This document shows, one piece after another, positions 1-6,472 of a stretch of 14,588 bases of DNA. The number at the start of each line of letters is the position of its first letter. Position 1 is the first letter of the stretch. The notes beneath the pieces were generated by a model that saw only the letters and a program-made list of their open reading frames with translations, had not been told where the DNA came from and did not search any database. The stretch comes from Bifidobacteriaceae bacterium. Its GTDB lineage: Bacteria; Actinomycetota; Actinomycetes; Actinomycetales; WQXJ01. The position numbers and the translations under genes are program-made. The stretch lies in NCBI GenBank assembly GCA_031278675.1, contig JAITJY010000423.1, positions 1 to 14,588 of the forward strand, written 5' to 3'.

Positions 1-2
1 TC

Positions 3-755
3 GCAGCAGACGCCACAATCCTGACTGATATCTTCATTCCCGAAACCGTTGGCACAGCCTTGCTGTTGCTCCTCGGTGTCGGCGTGGTGGCCAACGCGAT
101 CCTGGTCAAAACCAAGGGCTTCGGCGGCGGCTGGCTGCTGATCAACTTCGGATGGGGCATCGGCGTTTTCACCGGCGTGTATGCCGCATACAAGTCCGGC
201 GGCCACCTCAACCCAGCAGTCACGCTCGGCATCATTGCGTCTGGCGCTACCAAATGGAGTCCCAGTGACATAGATATCACGGCGGCTTCGACGTTGGCCT
301 ACCTAGGGGCTCAGTTCCTCGGCGCGTTTATTGGTGCAGTCCTCGCCTGGGTCGCCTACAAGCAGCATTACGATGACGAACCGGACCCGGCTAGCAAGTT
401 GGGTACTTTCTCCACCGGCCCGGCGATCCGCTCCTATACCTGGAACTTCATAACAGAGGTAATCGCCACGTTCGTGCTGGTGTACTGGGTGCTCATGGCT
501 GGCGGCTCGCCCAACCAACTTGGCCCGCTGGCGGTCGCCATGCTCATTGTCGGCATTGGTGCCTCTCTCGGTGGCCCGACCGGGTACGCCATCAACCCAG
601 CCCGTGACCTCGGTCCGCGCATCGCGCACGCCCTGCTGCCAATCAAAGGCAAGGGCAGTTCCGATTGGAGCTACTCTTGGGTGCCCGTGTTGGGACCCAT
701 TGTGGGCGGCGTTCTCGCGGGACTCTTGGCTCAGGTTATCGGCCTGCCGTCCTGA
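3..755 (+). CDS. glpF: Glycerol uptake facilitator (aquaglyceroporin), 5' partial
   Basis: MIP-family channel that lets glycerol cross the cytoplasmic membrane by facilitated diffusion. The frame is open from nucleotide 3 with no start codon before the TTG at 60. That TTG falls inside the first membrane helix (PETVGTALLLLLGVGVVANA), so the true start lies just left of the window and only a few residues are missing. Both half-helix motifs are present: NPA at visible residues 70-72 (SGGHLNPAVTLG) and NPARD at 198-202 (GYAINPARDLGPR). The Asp after the second NPAR is typical of glycerol-conducting members rather than water-only aquaporins. Six hydrophobic helices are recognisable and the length (about 251 visible residues) is normal. 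glpK follows after 73 nt, forming the usual glpFK operon in which phosphorylation traps the imported glycerol. Confidence 0.95.
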   Translation, partial: AADATILTDIFIPETVGTALLLLLGVGVVANAILVKTKGFGGGWLLINFGWGIGVFTGVYAAYKSGGHLNPAVTLGIIASGATKWSPSDIDITAASTLAYLGAQFLGAFIGAVLAWVAYKQHYDDEPDPASKLGTFSTGPAIRSYTWNFITEVIATFVLVYWVLMAGGSPNQLGPLAVAMLIVGIGASLGGPTGYAINPARDLGPRIAHALLPIKGKGSSDWSYSWVPVLGPIVGGVLAGLLAQVIGLPS

Positions 756-762
756 CATCGCA

Positions 763-791
763 GCGGTGCGCGCCGCACCGGCGCGCACCGC
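763..791 (+). other. Perfect 12-bp hairpin between glpF and glpK
   Basis: Positions 763-774 pair perfectly with 780-791 around a 5-nt loop (gcacc). The stem is GC-rich and lies 8 nt after the glpF stop and about 20 nt before the glpK ribosome binding site. There is no T-run, so it is not a classic terminator. An intercistronic RNA structure that protects or partly attenuates the message is an inference. Confidence 0.6.
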
Positions 792-828
792 CAACCCTCA
801 GCAATTCAGAAAGGACTGAAGCATTTCC

Positions 829-2343
829 ATGACCAAATACGTTGTCGCAATCGATCAGGGTACAACTTCTACACGGGCCATCGTGTTCGACCATGCTGGT
901 TCCATCGTTTCGGTGGGCCAAATGGAACACGAGCAAATCTTTCCGCAAGCGGGTTGGGTAGAACACAATCCGCTAGAGATCTGGGCCAACACCCGCGAAG
1001 TGATCGGCATTGCCCTCGGCAAAGCCAACATCACCCGTCATGATGTCGCCGCAGTCGGCATCACCAATCAGCGTGAGACCACAGTGGTGTGGGACCGGCA
1101 CACGGGCGAACCGGTCTACAACGCCATCGTCTGGCAGGATGTGCGCACTCAGCCGATCGTCGACCGTTTCGCGGCCGAGGGCGGCGTGGATCGCTTCCAC
1201 GAGACAGTGGGTCTTCCGCTTAACCCGTATTTTTCTGGGACCAAAGTGGTCTGGATTCTAGAAAACGTCCCTGGCGCTCGTGAACGCGCTGAGGCCGGCG
1301 ACCTCCTGTTCGGCAACACCGACTGCTGGGTCACCTGGAATCTGACCGGTGGAGTCAATGGCGGCGTCCACATCACCGATGTGACCAACGCCTCGCGCAC
1401 TTTGTTCATGGATCTGCGGACTCTGGACTGGGATCAGGAAATCCTCGACATCTTCAAGGTGCCGCGGTCAATGCTGCCCGCTATCAAGTCTTCTTCGGAG
1501 GTTTATGGCAAGGCTGCGAGCGACTCGCTGCTCCGTGAGACACCAATTGCGGGCATTCTCGGTGATCAGCAGGCCGCGACCTTCGGTCAGGCCGCTTTTG
1601 GCGCCGGCGAAGCCAAGAACACCTATGGCACTGGCTGCTTCTTGATCTTCAACACCGGCACCGAGATTGTGATGTCGAAGAATGGGCTGCTCACCACGTT
1701 GGCCTACAAGCTGGGCGACGCGGCTCCCGTGTACGCGTTGGAGGGTTCCATTGCCGTGACCGGCTCTTTGATCCAGTGGCTGCGCGACAACATTGGTTTG
1801 GTTGCCTCCGCCCCGGAGATCGAGGAACTCGCTAAGACAGTCGAAGACAACGGCGGTGCTTACATTGTGCCGGCGTTCTCTGGCCTGTTTGCGCCGTACT
1901 GGCGCACCGATGCGCGCGGCGTGGTCACCGGTTTGACCAGGTATGTCAACAAGGGTCACCTTGCACGGGCGGCTTTGGAGGCGACCGCTTACCAGACCCG
2001 CGACGTGCTCGATGCCGTCAACGCGGACTCCGGCGTCCCGTTGACTGAACTCAAGGTGGATGGTGGCATGGTCGCCAACAACCTGTTGATGCAATTCCAG
2101 GCCGACATTCTGGGTGTGCCTGTGGTGCGTCCGGTGGTGGCGGAGACCACTGCTCTTGGCGCCGCTTATGCGGCGGGACTCGCTGTGGGGTTCTGGTCCA
2201 ACCTGGATGATCTGCGGGCCAACTGGGCCGAGGATAAGCGTTGGACCCCGGCCATGCCCGTCACTGACAAGGATCGGCTCTATCGCTCCTGGAAGAAGGC
2301 TGTCACCAAGTCCCTGGCCTGGGTGGACGATGACGTAGCCTAG
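829..2343 (+). CDS. glpK: Glycerol kinase
   Basis: FGGY-family cytosolic kinase converting glycerol and ATP to glycerol 3-phosphate. The 504-residue length is standard. The N-terminal phosphate-binding loop reads AIDQGTTSTRA. The substrate-site residues are visible at R82-E83 (ITNQRETT) and W102 (NAIVWQDVRT). The catalytic aspartate is D246 in GILGDQQAA, and the C-terminal FGGY signature is around DGGMVANNLLMQFQADILG followed by ETTALGAAYAAG. The ATG start is preceded by an AGAAAGGA-type ribosome binding site about 11 nt upstream. It follows glpF in the same direction, so uptake and phosphorylation are co-expressed. A strong hairpin closes the transcript 24 nt after the stop. Nothing suggests loss of function. 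Confidence 0.98.
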   Translation: MTKYVVAIDQGTTSTRAIVFDHAGSIVSVGQMEHEQIFPQAGWVEHNPLEIWANTREVIGIALGKANITRHDVAAVGITNQRETTVVWDRHTGEPVYNAIVWQDVRTQPIVDRFAAEGGVDRFHETVGLPLNPYFSGTKVVWILENVPGARERAEAGDLLFGNTDCWVTWNLTGGVNGGVHITDVTNASRTLFMDLRTLDWDQEILDIFKVPRSMLPAIKSSSEVYGKAASDSLLRETPIAGILGDQQAATFGQAAFGAGEAKNTYGTGCFLIFNTGTEIVMSKNGLLTTLAYKLGDAAPVYALEGSIAVTGSLIQWLRDNIGLVASAPEIEELAKTVEDNGGAYIVPAFSGLFAPYWRTDARGVVTGLTRYVNKGHLARAALEATAYQTRDVLDAVNADSGVPLTELKVDGGMVANNLLMQFQADILGVPVVRPVVAETTALGAAYAAGLAVGFWSNLDDLRANWAEDKRWTPAMPVTDKDRLYRSWKKAVTKSLAWVDDDVA

Positions 2344-2366
2344 CTGAACGTCCCCCGACCAACTCA

Positions 2367-2405
2367 ACTGAGGGCCGCCTCCCCGACGGGGAGGCGGCCC
2401 TCAGT
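2367..2405 (+). terminator. Hairpin terminator after glpK
   Basis: An uninterrupted 18-bp inverted repeat (2367-2384 with 2388-2405) has a 3-nt loop (gac). It starts 24 nt after the glpK stop. The run of T expected of a canonical intrinsic terminator is missing, as is common in high-GC actinobacteria. Being symmetric, it could also block transcription entering from the right. Confidence 0.8.
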
Positions 2406-2411
2406 CCTGTC

Positions 2412-2483
2412 TGCGTCCCTGCGTCCCTGCGTCCCTGCGTCCCTGCGTCCCTGCGTCCCTGCGTCCCTGCGTCCCTGCGTCCC
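2412..2483. repeat. Octanucleotide minisatellite, nine units
   Basis: Nine identical head-to-tail copies of the 8-bp unit tgcgtccc start 7 nt after the glpK terminator hairpin. Perfect identity suggests recent slippage. Because 8 is not a multiple of 3, the array reads as a 24-bp, 8-residue period in every frame and has no stops, which creates spurious long open frames. Confidence 0.97.
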
Positions 2484-2498
2484 CGCCTGCGTCGGCGC
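2476..2498. repeat. 23-bp direct repeat, copy 1 of 2
   Basis: This segment (starts tgcgtccccg, ends gtcggcgc) recurs exactly at 2694-2716, on the other side of the 16-bp array. Both copies continue into a cccctgc stretch. It suggests that the whole minisatellite block has undergone segmental duplication. Confidence 0.85.
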
Positions 2499-2504
2499 AC
2501 GCCC

Positions 2505-2632
2505 CTGCGCTCTCGCGCCCCTGCGCTCTCGCGCTCCTGCGCTCTCGCGCTCCTGCGCTCTCGCGCTCCTGCGCTCTCGCGCTCCTGCGCTCTCGCGCGC
2601 CTGCGCTCTCGCGTCCCTGCGTCCCTGCGCCC
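2505..2632. repeat. 16-bp minisatellite, seven units plus two half units
   Basis: Seven 16-bp units of the form ctgcgctctcgcgctc run from 2505 to 2616. Units 2-5 are identical; units 1, 6 and 7 differ only in their last bases. Two 8-bp units (ctgcgtcc, ctgcgccc) follow to 2632. Each 16-mer looks like a diverged dimer of the neighbouring 8-bp unit, so the two arrays probably share an origin. Confidence 0.95.
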
Positions 2633-2927
2633 CGTATACCTCGACGGGCGCAGGGTCCTGCCGCTGCCCGCGTCGGCGCGCGCCCGCCCGCCCTGCGTCC
2701 CCGCCTGCGTCGGCGCGCGCGGGCGCGCCCCTGCCCTGCTTCGCTCAACCCCGTCCCCGCCGGGCACCAACCGGCCCTGGGGTGCGCTGGGGCGGGGCGG
2801 CGGCATCGTGCGGCGGGAGGATGGGAGTACGGGCCGGCAGATTCCCCCATTTGGCCGACGCGGCGACGTTTGCGCTGGTGGTTTACTCAATTCGTTTGAG
2901 CGTTCGCCTACCTGGAGGGAAGCATTC
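2633..2927. other. GC-rich gene-free stretch
   Basis: No convincing gene was seen. The stretch holds the second copy of the 23-bp direct repeat (2694-2716), runs of alternating gc, and one occurrence of a word (ggcggcatcgt, about 2799-2809) that recurs elsewhere in the window. GC drops near 2880-2910, where a small inverted repeat (ctcaa/ttgag) sits. That is a plausible site for promoter elements of the following ORFs, but no clear -35/-10 pair was found. Confidence 0.5.
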
Positions 2928-3062
2928 GTGGCACAAGACTGTGGTTTAGCTGGGGTGACGGGGGCGGCCTGGAATTGTGGAAAGATGGCGCCCCCGGCCG
3001 GCGCCGGAGTGTTGTGTGGACAACGGGAGGATTTTGCGGGGGTGGCGTGCCGTGCGGCTTGA
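2928..3062 (+). CDS. Possible small leader ORF, 44 residues
   Basis: A GTG start at 2928 follows a near-perfect ribosome binding site (ggaggg, 2914-2919) with 8-nt spacing. The frame ends at a TGA at 3060-3062. The predicted peptide has four cysteines (residues 5, 17, 30, 41) with spacings of 12, 13 and 11. I do not recognise it. Its end overlaps the preferred GTG start of the transposase-like gene (3052) by 11 nt, a geometry that would allow translational coupling, and that larger gene has only a poor ribosome binding site of its own. It may equally be a chance frame in GC-rich DNA. Confidence 0.25.
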   Translation: MAQDCGLAGVTGAAWNCGKMAPPAGAGVLCGQREDFAGVACRAA

Positions 3063-5379
3063 AATTGTGCGCTCTTCGACCGGGCGCGAACACGTTTACA
3101 TCCTCGAAAGTTATCGCGACGCGGACGGCCGGTCGCGTCACCGCGTGGTGGAAAAACTCGGCTGGGCCGACGAGTTAGCCGAAAAAGACCCCGCCTGGAG
3201 GGCGAAAGCCGAAGCGCGAGCCCGCGAATTGAGCGAGAACCCCTCGGAACGCAATGGGGTGATCCAGTATGACACTCGGGCGGCGGCAGAGCCGGGCGGG
3301 ACGGTCAACATTGGCTGGTGGCTGATGGAAGCGGTCTGGGAAGAACTCGGTTTGGGGCCATGGCTCGCCCGCCAGCGCCGCGAGGCCGGCTGGGATATTG
3401 ACCTGCCCGGGATTGCCAAGCTGCTGACCGCAGTGCGCGTGCTGTGGCCGGGGCAGGCACTGTCGGTTGCATTGGGCGCTAGTCGGCTGTTCGGAGGGCC
3501 TAAGCTGCGGGCCGGTGACCTGGGCCCGGCGCTGAAGTACCTCGCCCAGCTATCGGATCGGCTCCAGGTCCGGGCCCGCCGGTCTGTTGCGGGCGCCGAT
3601 GAGCCGCTCGGCGGCACGCTGCTGAGCCTGGCTGACCAGGTGGTGGCCCCCTGGGGGCAAGATTGCGTGGCGCCCCCCGAGAGTTGGTCTGACGGAATCT
3701 TGGGTGAGACCGCGTACCCGCCCGTAGTTCACCTGGGTGTATTGGTCGATGCCGCCGGGTTGCCCATCGCTTATCGGTGGCTGGCTGGCTCGGAGTTGGG
3801 TCCGGAGGGGCAGCGCCGCATCCTCGACGAGTTCAAGGTGGCCTTCGGTGAGCACGATGTCACCGTGATCGCTGATGCGCGTGTGGCTAACCGGGCTGAT
3901 TCGGCTGCGCCTTTGGGTGATTCCGCCCGGGCCTGGCTCTTGGCCTCGCCGGCCAGTCGGGAGCCTCGTGATCTGCGCGAATGGGTTTTGGATGGCGCCG
4001 GCTGGCGCCGCGTGTCCACCCCGCGAGGACAAGTTGCGGGGTTGGTCAAATCCGGGCTTGTGGTCCGGCGCGCCGCGCCGACCGTGCCAGCGGCTGCCGC
4101 CTGGGATGGCGTCACCGAGCGGGTGGTTGGTCTATGGTCACCCGATTATGCTGCGCGCGACGGCGCCTCAGGTACCCTGACCGGCGCGGTTGGGGCCGGC
4201 CAGCCGGCCATCCCCCCGTCCTCGGTCGGAGCTGGAGCTGGAGCTGGAGCTGGAGCCGGGGTTGGGGTTGGAGCTGGAGCCGGAGTTGGGGTTGGAGCTG
4301 GAGCTGGAGCTGGAGTGGCGTCCGGGGTTGGAGCTGGAACCGGGGTTGGGGTTGGAGTGGCGTCCAGGGTCGGAGCTGGAGCCGGGGTTGGAGTGGCGTC
4401 CAGGGCTGGGCGCGCCACCGCGTCCGGGTCCCTGACCGGCCTGTCTACCGCCACTGCGTCCCGGCCAGAGGCAGGCGTCCTGGTCGGCAGCGCAGTCGGG
4501 TCCGGCGGGGCGCTAGCGACAAGGACTGCGCCCGGCCCGGGACTCCCCGCAGGGACCGCGCCCGGCGCCGGCCTAGCCGGCGGGACTGCGTGCGCGGCCA
4601 GCATCGCAACAAGGACTGCATCCGGGCCCGCAGGCGGCATCGGCGGCGGGACTGCGGGTGCGTGCGGCATCGCGACGACGGCTGGGAGCGGGGCTGCGGG
4701 CGGCATCGGCGGCGGGACTGCGGGTGCGGGCGGCATCGGCGGCGGGACTGCGGGTGCGGGCGGCATCGGGACGAGGGCTGCGGGCGGCATCGGCGGCGGG
4801 GCTGCGGGTGCGGGCGGTATCGGGACGAGGGCTGGGCGCGGTATCGGGACGAGGGCTGGGAGCGGGGCTGCGGGCGGCATCGGCGGCAGGGTTATGCCAC
4901 CTCCGGCGGCGGAACTGCCTGGGTATCGTGTGCTGCACACCAACTTGGTGGATGCTCCGACGGCCGAACTGGTGATGGACTACAGCAAGGCGACCGAGAC
5001 GGCGGATGCGTTCAGGCTGCGCCCGGCCGAGATTCAAGCGGCGCGCGCCGAGGGGATGGGCCAGGCCTACCTGGAGGCGGTCTTCGCGGTGCGGTATCTG
5101 GGGCTTTTGATCACTGGGCTCTTGCGGCGGGCGGTCCCTGGACTGGGCGCGGTCCAGTTGAGGCGGCTGCTGTGTTCCCTGACCGTGGCGGAAGCAACCC
5201 GTGGGGTCTACTTGGTGAGCCGCCACGCCGGATGGGACGAGTTGGACCATGCCTTTGGCCTGGACACCGACCACAAGTGGGCCACTATCCAAGACCTGCG
5301 GCGCTGGCGGCGTGACATGGCGCGGGGAGTCGGCCAAGCGCTGCGCCAAGGCCTTGATGCGGGTGGGGCCCACCCCTAG
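3052..5379 (+). CDS. IS1634-type transposase-like protein with a large Gly/Ala repeat insert
   Basis: The first ~60 residues (LEIVRSS, VYILESYRD, HRVVEKLGWADEL) match the N-terminus of IS1634-type transposases. The RNase H-like core follows: LADQVV with D195, GVLVDAAGLPIAYRWLAGS, then VTVIADARVA with D275, and TERVVGLWSPDYAARDG. Residues ~392-613 are Gly/Ala/Val/Thr repeats where relatives carry a Lys/Glu-rich helical linker. Family homology resumes in the same frame (PGYRVLHTNLVDAPTAELVMDY, then ETADAFRL, and a C-terminal HAFGLDTDHKW). The catalytic Glu expected in the IE-x-x-FR motif is replaced (A651/D652). The GTG at 3052 is chosen because it begins where family homology begins; an ATG at 2977 would add 25 unlike residues. 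At 775 residues it is about 200 longer than usual. No terminal inverted repeats were found. It is probably an inactive or repurposed transposase. Confidence 0.65.
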   Translation: MRLEIVRSSTGREHVYILESYRDADGRSRHRVVEKLGWADELAEKDPAWRAKAEARARELSENPSERNGVIQYDTRAAAEPGGTVNIGWWLMEAVWEELGLGPWLARQRREAGWDIDLPGIAKLLTAVRVLWPGQALSVALGASRLFGGPKLRAGDLGPALKYLAQLSDRLQVRARRSVAGADEPLGGTLLSLADQVVAPWGQDCVAPPESWSDGILGETAYPPVVHLGVLVDAAGLPIAYRWLAGSELGPEGQRRILDEFKVAFGEHDVTVIADARVANRADSAAPLGDSARAWLLASPASREPRDLREWVLDGAGWRRVSTPRGQVAGLVKSGLVVRRAAPTVPAAAAWDGVTERVVGLWSPDYAARDGASGTLTGAVGAGQPAIPPSSVGAGAGAGAGAGVGVGAGAGVGVGAGAGAGVASGVGAGTGVGVGVASRVGAGAGVGVASRAGRATASGSLTGLSTATASRPEAGVLVGSAVGSGGALATRTAPGPGLPAGTAPGAGLAGGTACAASIATRTASGPAGGIGGGTAGACGIATTAGSGAAGGIGGGTAGAGGIGGGTAGAGGIGTRAAGGIGGGAAGAGGIGTRAGRGIGTRAGSGAAGGIGGRVMPPPAAELPGYRVLHTNLVDAPTAELVMDYSKATETADAFRLRPAEIQAARAEGMGQAYLEAVFAVRYLGLLITGLLRRAVPGLGAVQLRRLLCSLTVAEATRGVYLVSRHAGWDELDHAFGLDTDHKWATIQDLRRWRRDMARGVGQALRQGLDAGGAHP
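4227..4890 (+). repeat. Coding tandem repeats: Gly-Ala/Gly-Val then Gly-Gly-Ile-Gly blocks
   Basis: The first part (4227-~4410) is built from 6-bp units ggagct/ggggtt, giving alternating Gly-Ala and Gly-Val, with a longer ggagtggcgtcc unit interspersed. The second part (~4630-4890) repeats a ~30-bp unit beginning ggcggcatcggcggcggg, giving GGIGGGTAGAG. All periods are multiples of 3, so the frame stays open across the insert and into conserved 3' sequence. Several other frames, on both strands, also stay open here by chance. Confidence 0.95.
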
Positions 5380-5487
5380 GTGCTGTCGCTTTCGCGATAA
5401 ACTGCGAACGTTTCCATTGGCCTGGACAGGCTCGCGGCGAAGGGCCGCAGGCCGGCGGGCGCGGGGTCTGCGGGTGCGGGGTCGGCG
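5380..5487. other. Gene-free stretch after the transposase-like gene
   Basis: No gene was seen. Near 5404-5410, gcgaacg is the reverse complement of cgttcgc at 2901-2907 upstream of the gene. Seven bases are too few to call IS ends. The remainder is GC-rich with short g-rich repeats (gcggg-type words) leading into the interspersed repeat. Confidence 0.4.
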
Positions 5488-5594
5488 GATTAGCTTCCCA
5501 GCCGCCTGTGCCGTCGCCGTGATGGGAGAAAGTGGGCCGGACATAACGCCCAGCGCAACGCGCTGACCTGCGCAGACGGTTGACTTTCGGATTA
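5488..5594 (+). repeat. Interspersed ~107-bp repeat, copy 1
   Basis: Nearly identical to 9690-9796 in the same orientation. A block from cataacgccc through ttgactttcgg is almost unchanged, and differences concentrate around 5521-5537, with one indel. It contains a hairpin (cagcgc-aac-gcgctg) near its centre and ends with ttgacttt, a -35-like sequence pointing right. The word gattag occurs at both ends. No coding role is apparent. This copy lies upstream of the infA operon and the other copy lies immediately downstream of it. Confidence 0.93.
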
Positions 5595-5770
5595 GTCCAA
5601 GCCGGTATAGATATCCGTCAAGTGCGGGCTGGCGGGCGCGGGGTTCGGTTGCCCGGCTGCCTGAGGGACGTTGGCGCGATGATGGCTGGCGCGTGTGGAG
5701 GAAGTCGGCCGCTGCGGCGCCGGGCCGCCCGCCGTGGGCATCAAGAAGTGGGTCTGCGGGCGGGAGGTCT
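5595..5770. other. Upstream region of the infA operon, no gene seen
   Basis: GC-rich DNA without a recognisable coding sequence. The ttgact at 5580-5585 and tataga at 5606-5611 resemble -35 and -10 elements, but their 20-nt spacing is too wide for a confident promoter call. The usual neighbours of infA (map, adk, secY) are not here. Confidence 0.4.
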
Positions 5771-5800
5771 GCGGACGGGACTTGCGCTATGGCGTAGACT
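5771..5800 (+). promoter_or_regulatory. Candidate promoter of the infA operon
   Basis: The hexamer tagact (5795-5800) in the context ggcgtagactg resembles -10 elements of actinobacterial ribosomal-protein promoters. The -35 candidate (gcggac, 5771-5776, 18-nt spacing) is poor. Placement is supported mainly by position, ahead of a leader hairpin and infA. Confidence 0.35.
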
Positions 5801-5821
5801 GTTCCCTTGGACGTGTGCACC

Positions 5822-5839
5822 CAGACCCGCTGGGGTCTG
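5822..5839 (+). promoter_or_regulatory. Leader hairpin ahead of infA
   Basis: cagaccc (5822-5828) pairs perfectly with gggtctg (5833-5839) around a gctg loop, followed by ttt. It lies about 20 nt downstream of the candidate -10 element and 46 nt before the infA start. It could act as a terminator for upstream transcription or as a leader attenuator. Which one is not decidable from sequence. Confidence 0.55.
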
Positions 5840-5885
5840 TTTGGCGTGCGCACAAAACATCGACAACTGGCTGCAGCGGAGGAAC

Positions 5886-6107
5886 ATGGCCAAGAAGGAT
5901 GGCGTTATCGAGGTGGAAGGGACCGTGGTCGAGGCCCTGCCCAACGCGATGTTTCGCGTTGAGGTGAACAATCGGCACAAGGTTTTGGCGCACATCTCGG
6001 GGAAAATGCGTCAGCACTACATCAGGATCTTGCCGGAGGACAGGGTCGTGGTGGAGTTGAGTCCATACGATCTGGATCGTGGCCGGATTGTCTACCGCTA
6101 CAAGTGA
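5886..6107 (+). CDS. infA: Translation initiation factor IF-1
   Basis: A 73-residue single OB-fold (S1-like) protein that binds the A site of the 30S subunit during initiation and assists IF-2 and IF-3. The sequence follows the family throughout: MAKKDGVIEVEGTVVEALPN, FRVEVNNRHKVLAHISGKMR and a YDLDRGRIVYRYK end. The ATG follows a ggaggaac ribosome binding site with short spacing. It is the first gene of the conserved infA-rpmJ-rpsM-rpsK-rpoA-rplQ order and is separated from rpmJ by only 12 nt. In related genomes infA usually follows map; here the upstream neighbour is a transposase-like gene and an interspersed repeat. Confidence 0.98.
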   Translation: MAKKDGVIEVEGTVVEALPNAMFRVEVNNRHKVLAHISGKMRQHYIRILPEDRVVVELSPYDLDRGRIVYRYK

Positions 6108-6119
6108 GAGTGAACGAAC

Positions 6120-6233
6120 ATGAAGGTCAAGCCGTCAGTCAAAAAGATCTGCGAGAAGTGCAAAGTGATCCGGCGCCGGGGTACGGTGATGGTGATCTGC
6201 ACCAATCCGCGCCACAAGCAACGCCAGGGCTGA
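6120..6233 (+). CDS. rpmJ: Ribosomal protein L36
   Basis: A 37-residue protein of the 50S subunit. It is the zinc-binding form: the ligands are C11, C14, C27 and H32 (KKICEKCKVI, MVICTNPRHKQRQG). It begins 12 nt after the infA stop and needs no promoter of its own. Length and sequence are typical of actinobacteria. Downstream, the gap to rpsM is enlarged by a tandem repeat. Confidence 0.97.
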   Translation: MKVKPSVKKICEKCKVIRRRGTVMVICTNPRHKQRQG

Positions 6234-6472
6234 CCGGCTAAAACCGGTCGGCACCGGCCAGAACCAACCAGAACCGGTCGGCACCGGCCAGAACCAACCA
6301 GCACCGGCCCGCAGTAACCAACTGAAGAACAAGTCAAAGAACAACAAAAGATCCACAGCCACCGCGCTGAGCGCGGCCACCCCCGGTTGGAGGCCGGGGC
6401 GCCAGGGTAGACGAACCCCCCGGCGAGGCAGTGGGTCCAGACCTCCACCAACTCTTCCAGGAGTAATGCCTC
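6234..6472 (+). other. Enlarged rpmJ-rpsM spacer
   Basis: A 239-nt gap inside an operon whose genes are normally close together. It holds a 30-bp tandem repeat (6242-6301, with a partial third unit) and two small GC hairpins: ccgcgc/gcgcgg near 6364-6378 and ccccgg/ccgggg near 6380-6400. The rpsM ribosome binding site (aggag) sits near its end. No coding sequence was seen. Confidence 0.7.
6242..6301. repeat. 30-bp tandem repeat, two identical units
   Basis: Units 6242-6271 and 6272-6301 are identical (aaccggtcggcaccggccag followed by aaccaaccag). A degraded third unit (caccggcc, then taaccaac) follows to about 6321. Each unit contains the ccggt/accgg half-palindromes, so the transcribed spacer can fold. 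Confidence 0.95.

Noticed and set aside
2303..2890. Long minus-strand open frame rich in Arg/Ala/Glu/Gly repeats
   Set aside because: It is the translation of the 8-bp and 16-bp minisatellites, with no family similarity; other frames there are also open, and it overlaps the glpK end and terminator.
3981..5315. Long plus-strand frame with Trp-Ser-rich and Cys-Gly-Arg repeats inside the transposase-like gene
   Set aside because: It is a shadow of the repeats in a shifted frame; the conserved transposase sequence on both sides belongs to the other frame.
2901..5410. Terminal inverted repeats of an insertion sequence around the transposase-like gene
   Set aside because: Only a 7-bp match (cgttcgc/gcgaacg) was found; no longer inverted repeat or flanking target duplication is visible.
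5580..5611. Promoter ttgact...tataga at the end of the interspersed repeat
   Set aside because: The 20-nt spacing is too long for a confident sigma-70-type promoter; noted only as a possibility.
4146..5853. Two long minus-strand frames (Pro/Ala-rich and Arg/Ser-rich) opposite the transposase-like gene
   Set aside because: They are antisense readings of the same repeats, with no recognisable domain or credible ribosome binding site.
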